Source of the DNA: Eubacteriales bacterium
Lineage (GTDB): Bacteria; Bacillota; Clostridia; Christensenellales; CAG-138
DNA length: 10,937 nt
Direction of reading: 5' to 3'
Assembly (NCBI GenBank): GCA_030695285.1
Contig: JAUYTF010000474.1
Coordinates: 1 to 10,937, forward strand
Below, piece after piece: positions 6,242 through 10,937 of the stretch. A program made the translations under genes and the position numbers. The notes below the pieces were generated by a model, which was not told the DNA's origin, made no database searches, and saw only the letters and a program-made list of their open reading frames with translations. Every line of letters begins with the position of its first letter. The first letter of the stretch is position 1.

Positions 6242-7609
6242 TTAGTAGAACAACATCGAAACAGCGCCGCCGTCAACTGCGCAGAATGGCATCGTGAAAT
6301 ACTCAGTATCCCCTTTTGAGTATATCTCGCGGAAGGAGATATTCCATGTTGGGATCAATAACGCGATATCTTCGTATACCTCGGGGAAGGCTTTGCCAGT
6401 TAGCCGATCCGAATACCCGATCAGCATCGTGGAAAGGCGGATATCGTAGATCTCGATCTGCGCATTTTCGTAAGCCACCTCACCATAGATACGGGCGATC
6501 CGATCTTTGGCCAGTTTGAGCGCTTCCTCTGCGCTGATGATAGACACATTCGAGTACACGACATTGCTTGGTTCATAACGCTTCTCCCAATGAAAGTCCG
6601 ATACCCCGCGCTCGTCGACATAGATGGTGAGCGTTCCGGCATTCGCTTTCCAGTAGGATAGCCTATCGTTTTTACTACTGGAGTATCCGCTGTCCGCATG
6701 CATGGTCAGCCCAGCATCGGATAGACCATAGACAAATGCCCAACCGCGGCTACGCACCGTGCTTGAATGATTCAAATCAAATGCGACAGCCCTCTGTACG
6801 CTCTCGATTTGCCAAGCATGAATATCAAGATCAGAAATCACCTTTTGTGCCTGCGCTTGGGCCGCCTCCCGCGTTAGAGTAATCGGCGCGCGGATGATCT
6901 CGCCTGCCTCCTGTTCCCATTCCTCGTCGCCAATGAGGTACCCTTCCCGATATATGATCTCGTCAGCGCGCTCTACCCAGAAAACAGAGTTTTTGCCGCC
7001 CAGTTGAAGCGAAAACCCTTCACCATCCCGCTCTAGCGTGAATGTTGTCCCAGTTACTAGATCAAAGTCTTTCAAATCATATGTGCCGTCGGCTTGAACA
7101 CCATGTGCTTCCTGATTTGGTGCACCCTTTGCGTCCGGTAAAAAATAGTCGATCATCTTGCGATACTCGTCCAGTGAAAACGAAGTCATGTTGCATTCTC
7201 GAATGTGATAGCCTTCCACCTGTGGGATGACCACGTCCGCGTTGACCAGCACCGTAATGCCAGCAGATAGCGTCTCAGCTTCTTGCGTGATGTGCGTTAC
7301 CGAGACTGGAACAGCCCCCGGCAATGTGGAAGCGCTGTCGAGTAATTCTTTTGCGGGATTTTGCAGCGTATCTGCTGAAACCATCTCTTGCGCGGCAGGT
7401 GTGTCCTGCGGCACTTCACTCGTTTGTTCAACGGTCGTCTCCGTCTGATCCACGGGGATCGGCGTGAGTGCTCCCCCGCTTTTCCTCGGCTGGCACGCCG
7501 TTGTGAACGCGGTAAATGCGGCGCAAAAAAACAGGCAGGTAACGAGTGCTGTAACCCCACGCTCGGCTTTCGCCCGGTTGTTTATTCTTCTCATTTTACA
7601 ATCCATCAT
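6242..7609 (-). CDS. Predicted lipoprotein of unknown function (DUF6034-like at most)
   Basis: A 455-residue protein starting at the ATG 7609-7607 with AGGAG eight bases upstream. The N-terminus has positive residues (KMRRINNRAKAER), a hydrophobic stretch (VTALVTCLFFCAAFTAFTTA) and a lipobox-like ending with cysteine 39, so it is probably lipidated and anchored outside the membrane. A Pro/Thr/Gln/Glu-rich linker follows to about residue 75. The mature part is mostly beta-rich. Two segments share a pattern of Leu/Ile-x-x-Glu-Ala-(x)4-Ala: LTREAAQAQAQKVI and ISAEEALKLAKDRI, each followed by an amphipathic strand, reminiscent of PepSY-like halves. The overall layout resembles clostridial lipoproteins annotated DUF6034; this is recalled, not tested. 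It stands alone between two terminators, with no partner genes. The lipobox has Thr at -3, which is not the usual Leu, so lipidation is likely rather than certain. Confidence 0.8.
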   Translation of the reverse strand: MMDCKMRRINNRAKAERGVTALVTCLFFCAAFTAFTTACQPRKSGGALTPIPVDQTETTVEQTSEVPQDTPAAQEMVSADTLQNPAKELLDSASTLPGAVPVSVTHITQEAETLSAGITVLVNADVVIPQVEGYHIRECNMTSFSLDEYRKMIDYFLPDAKGAPNQEAHGVQADGTYDLKDFDLVTGTTFTLERDGEGFSLQLGGKNSVFWVERADEIIYREGYLIGDEEWEQEAGEIIRAPITLTREAAQAQAQKVISDLDIHAWQIESVQRAVAFDLNHSSTVRSRGWAFVYGLSDAGLTMHADSGYSSSKNDRLSYWKANAGTLTIYVDERGVSDFHWEKRYEPSNVVYSNVSIISAEEALKLAKDRIARIYGEVAYENAQIEIYDIRLSTMLIGYSDRLTGKAFPEVYEDIALLIPTWNISFREIYSKGDTEYFTMPFCAVDGGAVSMLFY

Positions 7610-7691
7610 TTCATAAACTCCTGAAGTTAAATTCGACTCCGGTTATCCTTTCGGATTTCATGCTGAATTGCTTTTCATTGTGATTGGTTTT

Positions 7692-7705
7692 TCAAAACGT
7701 TTCGA
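7692..7705. promoter_or_regulatory. LacI-type operator-like palindrome
   Basis: TCAAAACGTTTCGA is a 14-bp near-palindrome with one mismatched pair and a central CG, like the operators of LacI-family regulators (for example the TCGAAACGTTTCGA pattern). It lies 83 bases upstream of the lipoprotein start. No LacI-family gene is in the window and no clear -35/-10 pair was found beside it, so chance is possible. Confidence 0.3.
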
Positions 7706-7730
7706 CGCTGTAAACTCATGAATCGCGCAA

Positions 7731-7975
7731 GCGCGGCATCCGGCAGCGCGAAGGGGTCCCGCCTTAACGCTTTTTGCCGGATGCCGCAGCTTACGACGTG
7801 CATCGCCAACGACGACCCGAACCGTAAATCGGGCTCTGCTGCTCTTGGCGCCGTGAGGAGAGAGCTCTCACGCGAGGCACAAAAGCAGGCGGTCGGCGAA
7901 TTCGAAACACGGCGTGTCAGCCGTTTTCCACGCTCCGGCGCCCGCTGCACAGCGACTGTACCAGACCCGCCATAC
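7731..7975. other. GC-rich, hairpin-dense intergenic element without a convincing gene
   Basis: The stretch 7610-8222 has no credible gene; open frames on both strands give Arg/Ser-rich, low-complexity products without a ribosome binding site. Its core is GC-rich and structured. There is a perfect 13-bp inverted repeat (GCGGCATCCGGCA at 7733-7745, complement at 7775-7787) with a 29-base loop, CCCGA/TCGGG around 7817-7834, CGTGAG/CTCACG (7852-7857 with 7867-7872), ACGGC/GCCGT (7909-7913 with 7920-7924), and GGCGCC at 7847-7852 and again at 7937-7942 that could pair and enclose the last two hairpins as a multibranch fold. It does not show the conserved motifs of RNase P RNA, tmRNA, SRP RNA or a riboswitch I know. 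It could be a structured RNA, a mobile palindromic repeat, or a gene remnant. Strand is not determined. Confidence 0.45.
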
Positions 7976-8029
7976 AAAAAACACCGCCGTGAAATCTCGT
8001 TCTGCTTATAAGACGGTTTGGAACACCAC

Positions 8030-8067
8030 TTCGTGACAGAATAATTTATGAATTTTCTGTGAACGAA
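8030..8067. repeat. Imperfect inverted repeat upstream of hydrolase gene
   Basis: TTCGTGACAGAA (8030-8041) faces TTCTGTGAACGAA (8055-8067) across a 13-base AT-rich loop; the arms pair except for one bulge and one mismatch. It may be an operator, a leader hairpin or chance. It lies about 155 bases before the hydrolase start. Confidence 0.4.
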
Positions 8068-8118
8068 TCAGTTTTAAACACGCACATCGTGAGAAACAGC
8101 GCGCGCAGCACTATGCCA

Positions 8119-8141
8119 CAGAATATGTTTGTGCTATTCTG
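8119..8141. repeat. CAGAATA/TATTCTG inverted repeat
   Basis: Perfect 7-bp arms (8119-8125 and 8135-8141) with a 9-base spacer, about 80 bases before the hydrolase start. The centre-to-centre spacing of the arms (16 bp) is compatible with a dimeric repressor site. No convincing -35/-10 pair was identified next to it. Confidence 0.4.
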
Positions 8142-8222
8142 AGCGCATACACAGAGCGATGCGAAGACAAGCAAATCCACGCAGAAGCGCGTCTGATTCC
8201 AATTTGATCGGTGGTAAACAGA

Positions 8223-8951
8223 ATGAAACCTGCAATCCAGATCCACGAAATCGGCAACTACATGCTGCGCAGTTACCTGCTCGAAACGCCGCAGGGTTGG
8301 ATCGCGGTCGATTCCGGCTATGTGGGCGGCTTTGCGGCCTATCGCAAGCGCCTCGGCAGGCTGACCACCCCGAACAACGTGAAATACGTCTTCTTAACCC
8401 ATGCGCACAACGATCACACGGGGTTTCTTGGCGAGCTGGCTCACGAAAGCGGCGCGCGGCTAGTCTTGAACGAGCAAAGCCTGCCTCGCCTCGCCAGCGG
8501 CGAAAACGCCATGCCACAGGGAACGGGGTTCACCACGCGCATGGGCGTCATGCTCTCCTCCATGATGAAGCATTCCTCTTTTCCGCCAGTAAGACCGGAT
8601 GAAACCGCCATCCTCCTCAAAAGCGAGGCGGATCAACCGTTTCTCGCGGCAGGGCTACCCATTCGCGTTGTGTTTCTGCCGGGGCATACGGCGGATTCGG
8701 TCGGGTTGTTTTTGGAAGAGACGCGGGAGCTGCTCTGCGGAGACGCGACGGGCAACGCCATCATCGCGCCCACGCGGCAGGCGGTTTTGATGGAGGACGT
8801 ACCGGAATTCGCGCGCTCTTGGGACAAGATCATCGCGCTCAACCCTTCGCGCATCTATCCCAGCCACGGAAACCCATTCGCGCCGGAGGATTTGGCGAAG
8901 TATAGAAAGAGATTGGACAAGATAACGCTCTTTTATCCCAAAAAAGGCTGA
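8223..8951 (+). CDS. Metallo-beta-lactamase-fold hydrolase
   Basis: A 242-residue protein carrying the metal-binding set of the fold: HAHNDH (H60, H62, D64, H65), H155 in LPGHTADS, the bridging aspartate D174 in LLCGDAT and H215 in PSHGNPF. This is a complete two-metal site, so it should be active, perhaps on a thioester, lactone or phosphodiester; the substrate cannot be deduced and it need not attack beta-lactams. It has no signal peptide and is therefore cytoplasmic. The ATG at 8223 is chosen because GGTGG lies eight bases upstream; the GTG at 8211 in the same frame has no ribosome binding site. It is a single-gene unit converging on the GNAT gene, with terminators between. Confidence 0.92.
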   Translation: MKPAIQIHEIGNYMLRSYLLETPQGWIAVDSGYVGGFAAYRKRLGRLTTPNNVKYVFLTHAHNDHTGFLGELAHESGARLVLNEQSLPRLASGENAMPQGTGFTTRMGVMLSSMMKHSSFPPVRPDETAILLKSEADQPFLAAGLPIRVVFLPGHTADSVGLFLEETRELLCGDATGNAIIAPTRQAVLMEDVPEFARSWDKIIALNPSRIYPSHGNPFAPEDLAKYRKRLDKITLFYPKKG

Positions 8952-8955
8952 CGCA

Positions 8956-8995
8956 AAAAAACACCGTTCTCGGAGGCTCCGAAGACGGCGTTTTT
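8956..8995. terminator. Bidirectional terminator between convergent genes
   Basis: A long imperfect hairpin: outer arms around ACACCGT and ACGGCGT, inner arms CGGA/TCCG, with a run of A before it and TTTTT after it on the plus strand, and T-rich flank on the minus strand. It starts about five bases after the hydrolase stop. Confidence 0.75.
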
Positions 8996-9021
8996 ATGAT
9001 AGATCGGTTTATGGTGTTTTA

Positions 9022-9056
9022 AAAAGCGCACTCATAGAATGATTTACAGCGCTTTT
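9022..9056 (-). terminator. Possible terminator spanning the GNAT stop codon
   Basis: AAAAGCGC (9022-9029) and GCGCTTTT (9049-9056) are perfect 8-bp arms with a 19-base loop that contains the TAA of the GNAT gene; the minus-strand 3' arm ends in a T-run. The loop is long, so this is weaker than the shared hairpin at 8956-8995. Confidence 0.45.
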
Positions 9057-9493
9057 CGAAAGCAAACGCTCTCGGCTACGCCCACATACGGCGGATAGTT
9101 CTGGATGCGGTCGTACCCCGCCGCCTCATAGAGCCGGATGGCTTCGGGTTGGAGGATGCCCGTTTCCAACACGGCGAACGAAAAGTCGCACTCGCGCGCC
9201 CAACACTCCAGCTCCGTCAGCACCGCGCGTGCCAGCCTCTGCCCACGATACGCTTTTTGTACAAAGATGCGCTTCATCTCCACGGAATCCTGCGAAAACG
9301 TCTTAAAGCAGCCGCATCCGGCAGGTGTGCCGTCCAGAGAAACGACCACCGTGTACTCGACATCGTCCGAATGATTGTGCTGGCTGAAGAACGCCATCAA
9401 TGCGCCGTAGCGCACGTTTAACTCCTCGTCCAGCGCGACAATCAGCGCGCGAAAAACCGGATCGCTCCCGGTGCAGCGGGTGATGGTTTGCAT
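9044..9493 (-). CDS. GNAT family N-acetyltransferase
   Basis: A 149-residue single-domain acetyltransferase. The acetyl-CoA site is motif A, VEMKRIFVQKAYRGQRLARAVL (about residues 71-92), with R-G-x-x-x-A in place of R-G-x-G-x-A/G. Upstream is the beta strand with GTPAGCGCFK (55-64) and downstream LETGILQPEAIRLYEAAGYDRI and the NYPPYVGVAESVCFRK ending, which is typical of a common clostridial and bacillar GNAT subgroup of unknown substrate. The ATG 9493-9491 is chosen because family members begin with this M-x-x-I and AAGGA lies ten bases upstream. A TTG at 9550 overlapping the previous stop would add 19 charged residues and has its GAGG only four bases away. Gap to the upstream Fe-S gene is 53 bases, so co-transcription is likely. 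Confidence 0.9.
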   Translation of the reverse strand: MQTITRCTGSDPVFRALIVALDEELNVRYGALMAFFSQHNHSDDVEYTVVVSLDGTPAGCGCFKTFSQDSVEMKRIFVQKAYRGQRLARAVLTELECWARECDFSFAVLETGILQPEAIRLYEAAGYDRIQNYPPYVGVAESVCFRKAL

Positions 9494-9546
9494 GATTCTG
9501 TATTCCTTATCGTTCAGCGCTCTTTCTCGTCTGCGCCCCTTCTCGC

Positions 9547-10266
9547 TCAATGTTCCTCAATATACTGATCCAGCGTTTCGTGATACACGTCGATGCGCGT
9601 TTCCTGCGCCTCGGTGGGCTCGCCCAGCACGAGGTCGAGCATATACTGCGGCGTCTTGCCGCCGATGTGCATGGACTTGATGCAGGACACGCAATAGACC
9701 GCGACGTTCTGACAAGGCATCTGCGCGGCGCGCTTTTTTTGAAACGATGTGACTTCCTCAATCGGAATATGCGGATAGAAATTATCTCCGCAGCAGATGG
9801 ACTTTGTCCCCGAAAACGGGCTCTCGATCACCTCGATGTGCATCTTGTCCAGGAGGCTTCGCACCGCGGCGTGCACCTGCGGCTTCTTGCGAAACGAGCA
9901 GGAATCGTGCACCGAGAGCTGCATGCCGGCATAGCTTGGCAGCGGCAAGGCGGGAATTGCGTCGAGCACCTCCCAAAGCGAGATGGTCTGCACGCCCTCG
10001 TAGAGCGAGCGAAACCTGCGGTCGCATCCCGCACAGTTGTTGATGATGGTGGCGCCCTTTGGCAGATCCGGCTCATGCCGACAGCAGACGGTGTGCAGCT
10101 GCGTCGGCAAAAAGCGGCGGTTGAGTAGATGGAGGATTTCCTCCACCGCCTCCGGCTTATACAGGCTCATCGCGCAGCCGGGGTTAAAAAAGCATTTGTC
10201 TGGGTCGATGTCCTCCAGCGCAATGCTGGGTATCGTGTCCGTATTAGATCGCCCGGGGTCGTCCAT
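9547..10266 (-). CDS. Duplicated CCG-type cysteine-rich Fe-S protein
   Basis: A 239-residue protein built from two copies of the cysteine-rich CCG pattern known from heterodisulfide reductase subunit B, GlpC and LutA-like proteins. Copy one is C31 (NPGC), C61-C62 (VCCRHEP) and C78-x-x-C81 (NNCAGC). Copy two is C123 (HDSC), C158-C159 (ICCGDN) and C192-x-x-C195 (YCVSC). Such sites bind Fe-S clusters and work in thiol/disulfide or electron transfer chemistry. There are no ferredoxin CxxCxxC motifs or other domains, so it is a stand-alone CCG protein rather than a full reductase subunit; its partner is not in the window. Copy one is unusual in having only 15 residues between CC and CxxC. The ATG 10266-10264 has AGGAGG twelve bases upstream, a slightly long gap. 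It lies 49 bases after the exonuclease stop. Confidence 0.88.
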   Translation of the reverse strand: MDDPGRSNTDTIPSIALEDIDPDKCFFNPGCAMSLYKPEAVEEILHLLNRRFLPTQLHTVCCRHEPDLPKGATIINNCAGCDRRFRSLYEGVQTISLWEVLDAIPALPLPSYAGMQLSVHDSCSFRKKPQVHAAVRSLLDKMHIEVIESPFSGTKSICCGDNFYPHIPIEEVTSFQKKRAAQMPCQNVAVYCVSCIKSMHIGGKTPQYMLDLVLGEPTEAQETRIDVYHETLDQYIEEH

Positions 10267-10315
10267 TGAGAAACTAATCCTCCTTATGTTTTTTACTATT
10301 GATTCTCTATCGCCA

Positions 10316-10879
10316 TTAGCGATAAATCTTTATATCTCTTTCGTTTACGCTGTAGCGCATGCGCAGATACTCATATAAGTTCGCGCAGGCGAGCGCGTCG
10401 TCCAGCGCATTGTGGTGATGCTCCAGCGGGATATTCAGCCCCGCGCACAGGTCGTTGAGGCGGTGGCTGCCGAATGTCGCCTTCGGAATGTGCTTTCTCG
10501 CCGCTTCCAGCGTGCAGATGTACCTCCAGTGTTCGGCGTGGAGGTTTTCCCGCAGAAGCGCCTTTCGAATCACGGGCAAATCAAACAGTGCGTTGTGCGC
10601 CACGAGCAGGCAGCCTGTAAAATACGGCTCAATCTTCGGCCAGAGCTCATAGAGCGAAGGTTCGTTTTCCACATCTCTTGGCCGGATGCCGTGGATGACG
10701 ATGTTTGCCGCGTCGAAATCGTCGCAGGGGTTCACGAGATAGTGCAGCCGCTCAGGCTCCCCTTCACCGTCCACGCGGACGATGCCGATGGAGCAGACCG
10801 AACGGGAATAGCGGTTGGGCGTTTCCACGTCCACAGCGGTGAAAGCGTCGAGTTCATCGCGCAAAAACAAGCCCGGCAA
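10316..10879 (-). CDS. DEDDh 3'-5' exonuclease (DnaQ/epsilon-like)
   Basis: A 187-residue exonuclease domain protein. ExoI is AVDVET (D17, E19), ExoII is AHNALFD (D100), and ExoIII is HHNALDDA (H156, D161), so all five DEDDh residues are present. The protein ends soon after the fold, without a polymerase-binding tail or BRCT domain, so it is a stand-alone proofreading-like or RNA/DNA trimming nuclease of the type widespread in Firmicutes. The start is TTG (10879-10877), supported by AGGAG eight bases upstream and by the need to include the beta strand before D17; no in-frame ATG or GTG precedes the catalytic motif. It is the first gene of a probable three-gene transcript with the Fe-S protein and the GNAT. 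Confidence 0.92.
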   Translation of the reverse strand: MPGLFLRDELDAFTAVDVETPNRYSRSVCSIGIVRVDGEGEPERLHYLVNPCDDFDAANIVIHGIRPRDVENEPSLYELWPKIEPYFTGCLLVAHNALFDLPVIRKALLRENLHAEHWRYICTLEAARKHIPKATFGSHRLNDLCAGLNIPLEHHHNALDDALACANLYEYLRMRYSVNERDIKIYR

Positions 10880-10928
10880 GCTGCGTTCTCCTTTTGTCTC
10901 CTATCGGGTATGCTGATTTATAGACGGT

Positions 10929-10934
10929 ATTATA
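10929..10934 (-). promoter_or_regulatory. Extended -10 element of the exonuclease transcript
   Basis: On the minus strand the sequence TGATATAAT has an exact TATAAT and a TG one base upstream (extended -10). It lies 50 bases before the TTG start. The -35 would lie beyond the right edge of the window. Confidence 0.55.
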
Positions 10935-10937
10935 TCA

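Noticed and set aside
7610..7720. Riboswitch in the lipoprotein leader (an ATCC-GAAA-GGAT hairpin is present)
   Set aside because: Only one short GNRA-type hairpin is visible; the conserved cores of cyclic-di-GMP, cobalamin, TPP, SAM, lysine or glycine riboswitches are not there and no terminator follows before the gene.
7675..8011. Two overlapping open frames of about 100 codons, one on each strand
   Set aside because: No ribosome binding site, Arg/Ser/Ala-rich composition without domain-like pattern, and both strands open over the same GC-rich hairpin-dense DNA; treated as a non-coding element.
8046..8246. 66-codon minus-strand frame upstream of the hydrolase
   Set aside because: Cys/Phe-rich mixed text, no ribosome binding site, overlaps the hydrolase start region; probably chance.
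1..10937. CRISPR array, tRNA or rRNA gene, transposase or phage gene
   Set aside because: No regularly spaced repeats, no tRNA-like TTC-loop/anticodon arrangement, and no recombinase-like reading frame were seen on either strand.

Overview
The window looks like a chromosomal segment of a moderately GC-rich anaerobic member of the Firmicutes, class Clostridia (perhaps the Christensenellales/Oscillospirales part of the gut and rumen clostridia). The grounds are strong AGGAGG-type ribosome binding sites, a PadR/HAAS membrane-protein pair, a duplicated cysteine-rich Fe-S protein, a GNAT of the kind common in clostridia, and simple -35/-10 promoters with TTGACA/TATAAT elements. No single gene fixes the genus. 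No tRNA, rRNA, CRISPR array, transposase, integrase or phage gene was seen.

Layout. (1) Positions 1-485 hold the C-terminal part of a GNAT-like acyltransferase on the plus strand. (2) Positions 486-952 hold no intact gene. They contain a C-rich tract that is a G-quadruplex motif on the minus strand, then a frame-broken remnant of a membrane-protein gene carrying a 17-bp tandem duplication, then a terminator hairpin. (3) Positions 953-4634 are one minus-strand operon: promoter, ABC ATPase, two ABC-2 permeases, a 45-residue single-pass membrane protein, and a TetR-family regulator. The genes overlap or nearly touch throughout (GTGA, ATGA, a 5-nt gap, TGATG). Two matching palindromes sit over the -35 and the start region of the promoter and are very probably the operators of the operon's own TetR protein. 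This reads as a self-repressed multidrug or toxic-compound exporter. (4) Positions 4687-6140 are a second minus-strand operon: a PadR-family regulator overlapping a HAAS-domain polytopic membrane protein, with a promoter carrying a perfect TGTGTG-A-CACACA palindrome and ending in a terminator. (5) Positions 6195-7609 hold a lone predicted lipoprotein of unknown function on the minus strand. (6) Positions 7610-8222 are about 600 bases without a convincing gene. The core is GC-rich and full of inverted repeats, including a perfect 13-bp arm pair, and is flanked by AT-rich sequence; it is the best candidate here for an undescribed structured RNA or mobile palindromic repeat. (7) Positions 8223-8951 encode a metallo-beta-lactamase-fold hydrolase on the plus strand, converging through a shared terminator on (8) a minus-strand cluster at 9044-10879: a DEDDh 3'-5' exonuclease starting with TTG, a duplicated CCG-type Fe-S protein, and a small GNAT.

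The two regulatory modules (TetR-ABC and PadR-HAAS) each combine a local repressor with the membrane proteins it probably controls, and both have recognisable operator palindromes. Most of the rest looks like ordinary clostridial chromosome. The points of interest are the structured intergenic region, the two-operator promoter, the micro-membrane protein in the exporter operon, and the decayed gene near the left end.
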